The notes under the pieces: generated by a model
Told to the model about the DNA's origin: nothing
What the model saw: only the letters and a program-made list of their open reading frames with translations
Databases searched by the model: none
Assembly (NCBI RefSeq): GCF_041893525.1
Contig: NZ_CP169068.1
Direction: 5' to 3' (one strand)
From: Phaeobacter bryozoorum
GTDB taxonomy: Bacteria > Pseudomonadota > Alphaproteobacteria > Rhodobacterales > Rhodobacteraceae
DNA length: 64,000 nt
In this document: positions 52,443-61,460 of the stretch, piece by piece
Layout: each line of letters begins with the position of its first letter
How positions within the stretch are numbered: the first letter of the stretch is position 1
Position numbers and translations under genes: made by a program

Positions 52443-54239
52443 ATGAAACCTGATCTCAAAACCAGCGTCGCGGAGAAAATCCGCAGCATGTCACTCCTTT
52501 TCGTGCTGGTTGTGGCCGCGGCCGCCTCGGTCTGGGCCGTTTTTGCGGTGCCAACCCCCATCGTCGATCACATGCTGGAAGCCGACATCCGCAAACAGGC
52601 GGAACTCTGGCAGCGGCGGATCGTCCTGCATATGGCAAACCCGGAGGAGTTGTTCAAGGAGGGCATCATCCAGCCGCATGACGCCCATATGCTGGCGCTG
52701 TTCACCGAGGAAACCGATGTCTACCGCTATCGCCTGCTGACCAGCTCGGGCGAAATTTTCTGGTCCTCGCGCAGCGATGAAATCGGCGAGTTTGAGGCAA
52801 ATGTCTTTTTCACCACCAAGGTCGCCAAAGGTGAGGTCTACTATATGCACGAAACCTTGCCCGCCTATGACGTCGACGGGCTGACCCTGGCAACCGGCAA
52901 CTACAACAGCGAGGTCACGCGGGAGATCGCACAGGTATACATGCCCCTTATTCATAACGGGCATTTCGACGGTGCGATTGATTTCCATACCGATATCACC
53001 GAGCTGCGGAATATCTTCATCAACCGGGTGCGGCTGTCGCTGATCGTGCTGACATCCATAGCGCTGCTGGCAATGACAATTGCTGTTTATGTCGTGTTCA
53101 AATCGAACCGATTCCGCATGAATCAGCTGCGCCAGCGCAACGAGACCGAGCGCGAGATCCTGGACGAGCAGCTGCGGCTGGCCCGTGAAGTGCAGCTGCT
53201 GGGAGAGCTGAACGAATGGCTGCAATCCAGCCGTTCGCTCGACGAGCTGTTCGACATGGTGGCCCGTTTCATGACCCATATCCTGCCGACGGCAGAGGGC
53301 AGCGTCTATGTCTACTCCAACTCGCGCGATGTGCTTGACGGCTGTGCCAGCTGGAATGGCGGCAGTCACAAGGACCATATCCACCCGGAAGAATGCTGGG
53401 GGCTGCGTCGCGGCCGCAGCTATGAATTCGGCTCCTCCGAGATTGATTTTGTCTGCGAACATGCCGAGCCGCATGACGGCCGCGCCTATTACTGCTTCCC
53501 GATTCTGGCCCATGGCGAGACCGTCGGCCTGATGCATCTGCGCGCGCTGAGCGACGCCACCGAAGAGTTCCGCAGCAGCAAGAAACTGGCCCAGATGTGC
53601 GCCGAACAGATCTCCATGGCGATCGCCAATGTGCGGATGCGCGACCAGCTGCATGATCAGTCGGTGCGTGATCCGCTGACCGGTCTGTTCAACCGCCGCC
53701 ACATGACGGAGACCCTGCGCAAGAGCATCTCCAGCAGCCAGAAAAGCGGCACACCGCTGAGCCTGATTGCGGTGGATGTGGATCATTTCAAGAAGTTCAA
53801 TGACAATCACGGCCATGATGCCGGTGACATGGTCCTGCGGGCGGTCGGTTCGGTGCTGGAACAGGCCTGTGACGGCGATGAAGTGGCCTGCCGTCCGGGC
53901 GGAGAGGAATTCACGCTGATCCTTCCCGGGGTCAGCCAGCAGGATGTGATGACCAAGGCCGAGCTGCTGCGCCAGGCCGTGGAGGCGATTGTCGTCCGCT
54001 ACGGCGAGAAGGCGCTGCCGGGGATTTCGATCTCGCTTGGCGTGGCCCATTACCCGCGCCACGGCACGATGCCACAGGACCTGCTGCGCGCCTCCGACGA
54101 GGCGCTCTACGAGGCAAAGGCGAAAGGCCGCAACCAGGTCTGTGTCGCCTCCTCCGCAGAGCAGGCGCCACGCAACCCTGCCGCGCAGACAGGTCCCTCA
54201 AAGCCGTCGGATTCGGGCAGCTCGATCGCTGCGGAGTAG
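52443..54239 (+). CDS. Membrane-bound GAF-GGDEF diguanylate cyclase
   Basis: A 598-residue predicted c-di-GMP synthase. Two membrane helices (about 16-36 and 200-220) flank a periplasmic sensor domain; a short coiled coil, a GAF-like domain (about 260-400) and a GGDEF domain (about 420-580) follow. The catalytic motif is GGEEF (about 486-490), an active variant, with DVDHFKKFNDNHGHDAGD supplying metal and base contacts. No RxxD inhibitory site precedes it (DGDEVACRP instead). The GAF contains EECWGLRRGRSYE and FVCEHAEPH, Cys/His clusters that may bind a metal. It is divergent from uvrD. Confidence 0.92.
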   Translation: MKPDLKTSVAEKIRSMSLLFVLVVAAAASVWAVFAVPTPIVDHMLEADIRKQAELWQRRIVLHMANPEELFKEGIIQPHDAHMLALFTEETDVYRYRLLTSSGEIFWSSRSDEIGEFEANVFFTTKVAKGEVYYMHETLPAYDVDGLTLATGNYNSEVTREIAQVYMPLIHNGHFDGAIDFHTDITELRNIFINRVRLSLIVLTSIALLAMTIAVYVVFKSNRFRMNQLRQRNETEREILDEQLRLAREVQLLGELNEWLQSSRSLDELFDMVARFMTHILPTAEGSVYVYSNSRDVLDGCASWNGGSHKDHIHPEECWGLRRGRSYEFGSSEIDFVCEHAEPHDGRAYYCFPILAHGETVGLMHLRALSDATEEFRSSKKLAQMCAEQISMAIANVRMRDQLHDQSVRDPLTGLFNRRHMTETLRKSISSSQKSGTPLSLIAVDVDHFKKFNDNHGHDAGDMVLRAVGSVLEQACDGDEVACRPGGEEFTLILPGVSQQDVMTKAELLRQAVEAIVVRYGEKALPGISISLGVAHYPRHGTMPQDLLRASDEALYEAKAKGRNQVCVASSAEQAPRNPAAQTGPSKPSDSGSSIAAE

Positions 54240-54822
54240 GCCGGAGCCCCCTTCCCCCGCAGCAGAAACCGGGCCGACGGGCATTGACCAAAGCCCCGTC
54301 ACAGCGACCAAACGATGCACCCGGCGCCAGCGCCCCAGTTGCGGCGGCTGGATTGACGGCGTGACCGGGCAACTGGGCGCGTGGGCAGACCGCCTTCGAC
54401 ACGGGCTTCGCGCTCGCTGCGCGATCCTTCGGATCGGTCATTGACCAGCCAACAGGATGACACGCCCCGACGCCGACCGTTGGCCCATCGGGCGCGCAAT
54501 AGCCCTCTTTTACAATTGGCGGACACATCGCGCGCCCGATGGGCCTGGCTCTGGGCCTGGCGTGGCCCCTCGACCCGGCGTGATCCCCGCAAGGCCGCGA
54601 CAAGACACCGATCAGAAGGCTCGCAAGCAATAGAGGCACGCACAATGCACCGGGGTGGTAACGGATGGCAGCGACCCGCGAGAAAGGCACCAAAAGGGCG
54701 CGCAGCGGGTGGCGCATACGGACGACAACAGCGCCGGAGATGGAACGGGTGCGGTCCAAATAGTTACAAAAATGTTTCAATGCTGCACTCCACACTAGAC
54801 TTTTGCTGCAAGGCAGCGACAA
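54240..54822. other. 583-bp gene-free region
   Basis: No credible gene: both strands give only Arg/Pro-rich frames. The main structure is a 16-bp perfect inverted repeat (54482-54545). The 3' end (54770-54822) is AT-rich and probably holds the promoter of the next gene; GCTGC-AAG-GCAGC lies at 54806-54818. Confidence 0.6.
54482..54545. repeat. Perfect 16-bp inverted repeat, 32-nt loop
   Basis: GGCCCATCGGGCGCGC (54482-54497) and GCGCGCCCGATGGGCC (54530-54545) are exact reverse complements. The loop is AT-richer (TTTTACAATTGG inside). No T-run follows, so it is not an ordinary terminator. Confidence 0.75.
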
Positions 54823-56028
54823 ATGCGCAGCATGGATCTGCACCAGCGTTACCCCGCTCTCAGTGACCTTCGCCAGCGCGCCCGGCGGCGCCTGCCCCGT
54901 TTCGTTTGGGAGTATCTGGACAGTGGCACCGGGCGAGAGGCGACCACCGCCCGCAACCGCAAAGCGCTGGATTGTATCGGCTTTGCCCCGTCAATTCTGC
55001 ATGGGCCGCAACAGCCCTCGCTCAGCTCCAAGTTTCTGGGCGTGTCGCGCCCGCTGCCGTTTGGCATTGCGCCAGTTGGCATGTCGGGGCTGATCTGGCC
55101 CGACGCGGAACGCCAGCTGGCCCGCTGCGCCGCGGCGCAGGGCCTGCCCTACTGCCTGTCGACCGTGGCAAGCCAGTCCCCCGAAGATCTGGCCGATGAC
55201 CTCGGGGCGGCGCCGTGGTTCCAGCTTTACCCGCCGAAGGATCCCGCCATCCGCCGCGATATGCTGCAGCGCGCCAAATCCGCAGGCTTTGCCGGTCTGG
55301 TGCTGACAGTTGATGTGCCCGTGGCCTCGCGCCGGGAACGGCAGACGCGCTCCGGGTTGACGCAGCCCCCCCGGCTGACGCCCCGGTTGCTGGCACAGGT
55401 GGCGATGCGACCGGCCTGGGCCCTGGGCATGGCGCGCCGGGGGATGCCGCATATGCGGACGCTGGATAAATATGTGACCGGCCAGAGCGGCAGCCTGTCG
55501 TCGACGGCCCATGTCGGCTATCTGCTGCGCACCTCGCCCGATTGGGACTATGTGAAATGGCTGCGCGATCATTGGGAGGGGCCGCTGATCATCAAGGGGG
55601 TGATGCGCGCCGAGGATGCCACACCGCTGGAGGCGCTTGGCGTCGATGCGCTGTGGGTATCGAACCATGCCGGGCGCCAGTTCGATGCGGCCCGCGCCAC
55701 CATCGAGGCCCTGCCGGATATTCGTGCGGCCACCACCCTGCCGCTGATTTTCGACAGCGGTATCGAAGGTGGTCTGGATATCCTGCGCGCGCTGGCGCTG
55801 GGGGCGGACTATGTCATGTTAGGCCGCGCGTTCCACTTTGCGCTGGCAGCGCTTGGCCCGCAGGGGCCAGACCATCTGATCGATCTTTTGCGCCTGGATC
55901 TGCTGGCAAACATGGGCCAGCTGGGGGCGGAGGACCTGACGATGCTGCCGCAACCGCTCCCACTTCAGCCGATTGCGCCGCCATTTGCGACATTTAGGAC
56001 CGATACGGACCTAAAATCTCCGCCGTAA
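54823..56028 (+). CDS. FMN-dependent alpha-hydroxy acid dehydrogenase (LldD-like)
   Basis: A 401-residue TIM-barrel flavoenzyme of the L-lactate dehydrogenase/glycolate oxidase family, probably oxidising an L-2-hydroxy acid. It has FVWEYLDSGTGREAT at the N-terminus, PFGIAPVGMSGLIWPDAE, WFQLYPPKD, LVLTVDVPVASRRERQTRSG, IIKGVMRAEDA, catalytic His (about 282) in SNHAGRQFD, and FDSGIEGGLDILRALALGADYVMLGR. The usual SNHGGRQLD has Gly rather than Ala after His. ATG 54832 is an alternative start. The substrate cannot be told from sequence. Confidence 0.9.
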   Translation: MRSMDLHQRYPALSDLRQRARRRLPRFVWEYLDSGTGREATTARNRKALDCIGFAPSILHGPQQPSLSSKFLGVSRPLPFGIAPVGMSGLIWPDAERQLARCAAAQGLPYCLSTVASQSPEDLADDLGAAPWFQLYPPKDPAIRRDMLQRAKSAGFAGLVLTVDVPVASRRERQTRSGLTQPPRLTPRLLAQVAMRPAWALGMARRGMPHMRTLDKYVTGQSGSLSSTAHVGYLLRTSPDWDYVKWLRDHWEGPLIIKGVMRAEDATPLEALGVDALWVSNHAGRQFDAARATIEALPDIRAATTLPLIFDSGIEGGLDILRALALGADYVMLGRAFHFALAALGPQGPDHLIDLLRLDLLANMGQLGAEDLTMLPQPLPLQPIAPPFATFRTDTDLKSPP

Positions 56029-56154
56029 TCGTATTTTTTGCCGGATTCTGGCCTCAGGTCAGCGCTATCACGCTGTCCATACCCAGAACTACGTCTATAC
56101 CGGACCCTAATTTGCGCTTATCACTCCGCCAAACTGCACGACCCCGAGGAAGCC

Positions 56155-59100
56155 ATGACTGACTTCAAGAAAATCCTGATCGCCAACCGCGGCGAAATCG
56201 CCATCCGCGTCATGCGGGCAGCCAATGAGATGGGCAAGAAGACGGTTGCCGTCTATGCCGAAGAGGACAAGCTGGGCCTGCACCGGTTCAAGGCGGATGA
56301 AGCCTATCGGATCGGCGAAGGTCTGGGACCGGTGGCCGCCTATCTGTCGATTGACGAGATCATCCGCGTGGCCAAGGAAAGTGGCGCCGATGCGATCCAC
56401 CCCGGCTACGGCCTGCTGTCGGAGAACCCGGATTTCGTGGATGCCTGCGCCCGCAACGGCATCACCTTTATCGGTCCGAAGGCGGAAACCATGCGCGCGC
56501 TCGGCGACAAGGCCAGTGCCCGTCGCGTCGCAATCGAGGCCGGCGTGCCGGTGATCCCCGCCACCGAAGTGCTGGGCGATGACATGGATGCGATCCGCGC
56601 CGAAGCGGCTGAGGTCGGCTATCCCCTGATGCTGAAAGCCTCCTGGGGCGGCGGCGGTCGCGGTATGCGCCCGATCCACAGCGAATCCGAACTTGAGGAA
56701 AAGGTGCTGGAAGGCCGCCGCGAAGCGGAAGCGGCCTTTGGCAATGGCGAGGGCTATCTGGAAAAGATGATCACCCGCGCCCGCCACGTCGAGGTACAGA
56801 TCCTGGGCGACAAACACGGCGAGATCTACCACCTTTATGAGCGGGATTGCTCGGTGCAGCGCCGCAACCAGAAAGTGGTCGAGCGTGCGCCCGCCCCCTA
56901 TCTGACCGAGGAACAGCGCGCCGAAATCTGCGATCTGGGCCGCAAGATCTGCCAGCATGTGAACTATGAATGCGCAGGCACCGTCGAATTCCTGATGGAT
57001 ATGAACGACGGCAAATTCTACTTCATCGAGGTGAACCCGCGGGTGCAGGTGGAGCATACGGTGACCGAGGAAGTCACCGGCATCGACATCGTGCAGGCGC
57101 AGATCCTGATCGCCGAGGGCAAGACCATTGCCGAGGCCACCGGCAAGGCGTCGCAGGACGAGATCCAGCTCAATGGTCATGCGCTACAGACCCGGGTGAC
57201 CACCGAGGATCCGCTCAACAACTTCATCCCGGATTACGGTCGAATCACCGCCTATCGCTCGGCAACGGGCATGGGCATTCGTCTGGATGGCGGCACTGCC
57301 TATGCGGGCGGCGTGATCACCCGTTACTATGATTCGCTACTGACCAAGGTGACGGCCAAGGCCCCCACCCCGGAAAAGGCGATTGCCCGCATGGACCGCG
57401 CGCTGCGTGAATTCCGGGTGCGCGGTGTCAGCACCAATATCGCCTTTGTCGAGAACCTGCTGAAACACCCGACCTTCCTGTCGAATGAATACACCACCAA
57501 ATTCATCGACGAGACGCCGGAGCTGTTCCAATTCGCCAAGCGCCGCGACCGCGGCACCAAGGTGCTGACCTATATCGCCGATATCTCGGTGAACGGGCAT
57601 CCCGAAACCGAAGGTCGCCCGGCGCCTCATCCCGATCTGAAAGAGCCGCGCGCGCCCAAGGCCGATGCCGCGACGCAGCCCTATGGCACCCGCAACCTGC
57701 TGGAGCAAAAGGGCGCGCAGGCGGTGGCCGACTGGATGAAGGCGCAGCGTCAGCTGCTGCTGACTGATACCACCATGCGCGACGGCCACCAGTCGCTGCT
57801 GGCCACCCGGATGCGCAGCCATGACATGATCAAGGTGGCCCCGGCCTATGCCCAGAACCTGAGCCAGCTGTTCTCGGTCGAGTGCTGGGGCGGTGCGACA
57901 TTCGACGTGGCCTATCGCTTCCTTCAGGAATGCCCCTGGCAGCGGCTGCGCGACCTGCGCGAGCGGATGCCGAACCTGATGACCCAGATGCTGCTGCGCG
58001 CCTCCAATGGTGTCGGCTATACCAACTATCCCGACAATGTGGTGCAGAGCTTTGTGAAACAGGCGGCCACCGGCGTTGATGTATTCCGCGTCTTTGACAG
58101 CCTGAACTGGGTCGAGAACATGCGCGTCGCCATGGATGCGGTCGTTGAAAGCGGCAAGATCTGCGAAGGCACCATCTGCTATACCGGCGATATCCTTGAT
58201 CCGAACCGCGCCAAATACGACCTGAAGTATTATGTCGGCATGGCCAAGGAGCTGGAAGCGGCAGGCGCGCATATTCTGGGCCTGAAGGACATGGCGGGCC
58301 TGCTGAAGCCGGCCGCTGCCCGCCAGCTGGTCAAGGCGCTGAAAGAAGAGGTCGGCCTGCCGGTCCATTTCCACACCCATGACACCTCGGGTGTGGCTGG
58401 TGCCACCATCCTGGCGGCAGCGGATGCCGGCGTCGATGCGGTGGACGCGGCTATGGACGCCTTCAGTGGCGGCACCTCGCAGCCCTGCCTCGGCTCCATC
58501 GTCGAAGCGCTGCGCAACACCGACCGCGACACCGGGCTGGACATCGCCAAGATCCGCGAAATCTCGGACTATTGGGAACAGGTGCGGATGCAATATGCCG
58601 CCTTTAAATCCGGGTTGCAGGCGCCCGCCTCGGAGGTCTATCTGCACGAGATGCCCGGCGGCCAGTTCACCAACCTGAAGGCACAGGCGCGCAGCCTGGG
58701 GCTGGAGGATCGCTGGCATGAGGTCGCCCAGACCTATGCCGATGTGAACCAGATGTTCGGCGATATCGTGAAGGTGACGCCCTCGTCCAAAGTGGTTGGC
58801 GACATGGCACTGATGATGGTCAGCCAGGGTCTGAGCCGCGACGACGTCGAGGATCCGAAGAGTGATGTGGCCTTCCCGGACTCGGTTGTCGACATGATGC
58901 GCGGCAACCTCGGCCAGCCTCCGGGTGGCTTCCCTGAGGGGATCGTCTCCAAGGTGCTGAAAGGCGACGCGCCCAATCTGGATCGCCCCGGCGCCCATCT
59001 GGACCCGGTCGATCTGGAAGCGACCCGTGCGGAGCTGTCGCGGGAGCTGGAAGGCAAGGCCGTCGATGACGAGGATCTGAACGGCTACCTGATGTATCCC

Positions 59101-59595
59101 AAGGTGTTCCTCGACTACATGGGCCGCCATCGCCAATATGGTCCGGTCCGCAGCCTGCCCACCCGCACCTTCTTTTACGGGATGGAACCGGGCGAGGAGA
59201 TCACCGCAGAAATCGACCCCGGCAAGACGCTGGAAATCCGCCTGCAGGCCATCGGCGATACCGATGACAAGGGCGAGGTGAAAGTCTTCTTTGAACTCAA
59301 CGGCCAGCCCCGCGTCATCCGCGTGCCGAACCGTCTGGTCAAGGCGACGACGCAGGCCCGGCCCAAGGCCGAGCAGGGCAATGCAAACCATGTCGGCGCG
59401 CCGATGCCCGGTGTCGTGGCCACCGTTGCCGTGCAGGTTGGCCAGCCGGTGCATGAGGGCGACCTGCTGCTGACCATCGAGGCGATGAAGATGGAAACCG
59501 GCATCCATGCCGAGCGCGATGCGGTGGTGAAGGCCCTGCATGTGCAGGCAGGCGGGCAGATCGACGCCAAGGATCTGCTGATCGAGCTGGAGTGA
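56155..59595 (+). CDS. pyc: Pyruvate carboxylase
   Basis: A 1146-residue single-chain biotin enzyme that makes oxaloacetate from pyruvate, replenishing the TCA cycle. Biotin carboxylase (about 1-460): ILIANRGEIAIRVMRAA, KASWGGGGRGMRP, EVNPRVQVEHTVTEEVTG. Carboxyltransferase (from about 538): DTTMRDGHQSLLATRMR, ECWGGATFDVAYRFLQE, HTHDTSG. C-terminal BCCP with EAMKMET; Lys1112 is the biotin site. ATG 56155 has GAGGAA 6 nt upstream; the frame opens at 56038. A terminator follows. Confidence 0.98.
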   Translation: MTDFKKILIANRGEIAIRVMRAANEMGKKTVAVYAEEDKLGLHRFKADEAYRIGEGLGPVAAYLSIDEIIRVAKESGADAIHPGYGLLSENPDFVDACARNGITFIGPKAETMRALGDKASARRVAIEAGVPVIPATEVLGDDMDAIRAEAAEVGYPLMLKASWGGGGRGMRPIHSESELEEKVLEGRREAEAAFGNGEGYLEKMITRARHVEVQILGDKHGEIYHLYERDCSVQRRNQKVVERAPAPYLTEEQRAEICDLGRKICQHVNYECAGTVEFLMDMNDGKFYFIEVNPRVQVEHTVTEEVTGIDIVQAQILIAEGKTIAEATGKASQDEIQLNGHALQTRVTTEDPLNNFIPDYGRITAYRSATGMGIRLDGGTAYAGGVITRYYDSLLTKVTAKAPTPEKAIARMDRALREFRVRGVSTNIAFVENLLKHPTFLSNEYTTKFIDETPELFQFAKRRDRGTKVLTYIADISVNGHPETEGRPAPHPDLKEPRAPKADAATQPYGTRNLLEQKGAQAVADWMKAQRQLLLTDTTMRDGHQSLLATRMRSHDMIKVAPAYAQNLSQLFSVECWGGATFDVAYRFLQECPWQRLRDLRERMPNLMTQMLLRASNGVGYTNYPDNVVQSFVKQAATGVDVFRVFDSLNWVENMRVAMDAVVESGKICEGTICYTGDILDPNRAKYDLKYYVGMAKELEAAGAHILGLKDMAGLLKPAAARQLVKALKEEVGLPVHFHTHDTSGVAGATILAAADAGVDAVDAAMDAFSGGTSQPCLGSIVEALRNTDRDTGLDIAKIREISDYWEQVRMQYAAFKSGLQAPASEVYLHEMPGGQFTNLKAQARSLGLEDRWHEVAQTYADVNQMFGDIVKVTPSSKVVGDMALMMVSQGLSRDDVEDPKSDVAFPDSVVDMMRGNLGQPPGGFPEGIVSKVLKGDAPNLDRPGAHLDPVDLEATRAELSRELEGKAVDDEDLNGYLMYPKVFLDYMGRHRQYGPVRSLPTRTFFYGMEPGEEITAEIDPGKTLEIRLQAIGDTDDKGEVKVFFELNGQPRVIRVPNRLVKATTQARPKAEQGNANHVGAPMPGVVATVAVQVGQPVHEGDLLLTIEAMKMETGIHAERDAVVKALHVQAGGQIDAKDLLIELE

Positions 59596-59643
59596 TCACA
59601 GCCCGCGCCTGTCACCGATGACAGGCACTGCGACTATCATATG

Positions 59644-59676
59644 AAGGCGTCCCCGCATTCCGGGGGCGCCTTTTTC
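59644..59676 (+). terminator. Terminator after pyc
   Basis: AGGCGTCCCCG and CGGGGGCGCCT form a long stem with one G-T pair and a CATTC loop, followed by TTTTC, about 50 bp after the stop. Confidence 0.85.
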
Positions 59677-59710
59677 TGTGAGGTGGCGCGGTCTGCCAGA
59701 TGCGCGGTGG

Positions 59711-59917
59711 TCAGATCAGCGCCTGTGTCTCGATCTGTGGTGGCAACATCACCGGGGCCTCGGCGGTATGAAGACCCGCAGCCTGCCCATCCGTGGTGAG
59801 TTTGGCGCCGATCGCCAGACCAATGGCGACGGTCAGGCCAAGGATGCGCAATGTGTCCAGCCTGTCGTCCAAGGATTTACCCATCCGGTCGCGCAGCGGT
59901 TTGCTAAGCAGTGTCAT
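59711..59917 (-). CDS. Small single-span membrane protein, 68 aa
   Basis: MTLLSKPLRDRMGKSLDDRL is followed by one hydrophobic helix (ILGLTVAIGLAIGAKL) and a short Pro-rich periplasmic or cytoplasmic tail. ATG 59917 has GGGAG 8 nt upstream, which fixes the start; the frame is open to 59980. Family not recognised. It converges on the pyc terminator. Confidence 0.6.
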   Translation of the reverse strand: MTLLSKPLRDRMGKSLDDRLDTLRILGLTVAIGLAIGAKLTTDGQAAGLHTAEAPVMLPPQIETQALI

Positions 59918-60102
59918 CTCGGGGCTCCCTTTCGGTTTCGCAGATATTTCCGCGGGTTGGCCCGGCTCGTTGGCTCGCAAACATCAGGTCGTCTTGGCCA
60001 GGCTCATGTCATCATCATAAGGGTAAAACGCCGCACGTGGCGGCTTCCGTCGCTCAAAACACCGTGACGGTCATTTTTTGCCGACGGCTTTGCGTTTTTC
60101 CC

Positions 60103-60131
60103 TTGCAGCCCTGCCTGTGAATGACTAAATC
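60103..60131 (+). promoter_or_regulatory. Promoter of tRNA-Gly copy 1
   Basis: -35 TTGCAG and -10 TAAATC with a 17-bp spacer, 19 bp before the tRNA. The same -35 and spacer occur before the other two copies. Confidence 0.75.
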
Positions 60132-60150
60132 CGCTTCACCGAATGGCAGC

Positions 60151-60225
60151 GCGGGCGTAGCTCAGGGGTAGAGCATAACCTTGCCAAGGTTAGGGTCGGG
60201 CGTTCGAATCGCCTCGCCCGCTCCA
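60151..60225 (+). tRNA. tRNA-Gly (GCC), copy 1
   Basis: A 75-nt cloverleaf including encoded CCA. Acceptor GCGGGCG/CGCCCGC, D-arm GCTC/GAGC, anticodon loop TTGCCAA (anticodon GCC) on stem TAACC/GGTTA, T-arm GGGCG/CGCCT with TTCGAAT. Identical in sequence to the copies at 62440 and 62757. Confidence 0.98.
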
Positions 60226-60238
60226 TTTGGATACATGA

Positions 60239-60274
60239 AAAGGCCACCGCTTGCAGACGCAACGGTGGCCTTTC
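60239..60274 (+). terminator. Terminator of tRNA-Gly copy 1
   Basis: AAAGGCCACCG and CGGTGGCCTTT form a perfect 11-bp stem, 14 bp after the tRNA. Confidence 0.8.
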
Positions 60275-60383
60275 GCGTTTGTGAAATACGACATAGCCTC
60301 TGGCTTGCGCGGAATCACTTCAGCGCCTAAGAACAGAGCGCGAACAGCTGCAACGGCAGCATGAGAACAGGTGATACGGCAGC

Positions 60384-61358
60384 ATGCTCACATCGGTAGA
60401 ACTCTGCGCTGGTGCAGGCGGCCAGGCACTGGGGCTTGAGAAAGCCGGCTTTGACCACACCGCGCTGGTCGAAATCGACAAACATTGCTGCGCCACCCTG
60501 CGCCATAACCGGCCCCAGTGGAATGTGCTGGAAGAGGATGTGCGCGCCTTCAAGGCGGATGCCGACGCCTATCGCGGCATTGACCTGCTGGCTGGCGGGC
60601 TGCCCTGCCCACCATTTTCGGTCGCCGGCAAACAGCTCGGCGAGAAGGACGAGCGCAACCTCTTTGACGATGCCATCGAAATCGTCGCCGCCACCCGCCC
60701 CCGCGCGGTGATGATCGAGAATGTGCGCGGCTTTCTGGATGCAGTATTCCATGACTACCGCGAGAAGCTGAAGAAACAGCTGGCCAAACTGGGCTATGAG
60801 ACCGACTGGCGCCTGCTGAATGCTTCCGACTTCGGCGTGCCGCAGCTGCGCCCGCGGGTGGCCATCGTCGCCCTGCGCAAGGAATTCTCCGGCCAGTTCA
60901 ACTGGCCCGAGCCGCTGCCGCATAATCCCCGCACCGTGGGCGAGACCCTGCTTGACCTGATGAAGGAACGCGGCTGGCGCGGGGCCGAGGAGTGGGCCGC
61001 CAGGGCCGATGAGATTGCGCCAACGATTGTGGGCGGCTCCAAGAAACATGGCGGGCCGGACCTCGGCCCCACCCGGGCGCGGCGCGCCTGGGCCGCCTTG
61101 GGCGTCGAGGGGCGCACCATCGCCTATGAGGCGCCGGATCCCTTTCACAACGACATGCCGCGCCTCACCGTGCGGATGGTGGCGCGCATTCAGGGCTTCC
61201 CCGACAGCTGGCATTTCACCGGGGCCAAGACCAACGCCTATCGCCAGGTCGGCAATGCCTTTCCGCCGCCGGTGGCCGAAGCCGTGGCCCGGCAGATCCG
61301 TCAGGCCATCGCACGCCCCAGCCTGAAGGTGGTGACCAGCCCTGCCACCGGGCGTTGA
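60384..61358 (+). CDS. DNA (cytosine-5)-methyltransferase, NaeI-type partner
   Basis: A 324-residue C5-cytosine methyltransferase that protects the host site of a type II restriction system. Motif I LCAGAGGQALGL, IV GGLPCPPFSVAG (catalytic Cys75), VI MIENVRGF, VIII LRPRVAI, X QVGNAFPPPVAEA. The target-recognition region carries EIAPTIVGGSKKHGGPDLGP. The gene precedes the endonuclease by 102 bp on the same strand and follows tRNA-Gly copy 1. Confidence 0.93.
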   Translation: MLTSVELCAGAGGQALGLEKAGFDHTALVEIDKHCCATLRHNRPQWNVLEEDVRAFKADADAYRGIDLLAGGLPCPPFSVAGKQLGEKDERNLFDDAIEIVAATRPRAVMIENVRGFLDAVFHDYREKLKKQLAKLGYETDWRLLNASDFGVPQLRPRVAIVALRKEFSGQFNWPEPLPHNPRTVGETLLDLMKERGWRGAEEWAARADEIAPTIVGGSKKHGGPDLGPTRARRAWAALGVEGRTIAYEAPDPFHNDMPRLTVRMVARIQGFPDSWHFTGAKTNAYRQVGNAFPPPVAEAVARQIRQAIARPSLKVVTSPATGR

Positions 61359-61460
61359 TCGGGCCGTCGTGATGGCGCTGCGCGATGTAGGGCCACATCC
61401 TGCCCTGTCACCTTTCCCAAAATACTCAAGCCACGGCTGCAACCGGGAACAGGCTCTGCG

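Noticed and set aside
57337..59541. 734-codon minus-strand frame antisense to pyruvate carboxylase
   Set aside because: Shadow frame from high GC at third positions; His/Gly/Leu-rich with no family motif, while the plus strand is a complete pyruvate carboxylase.
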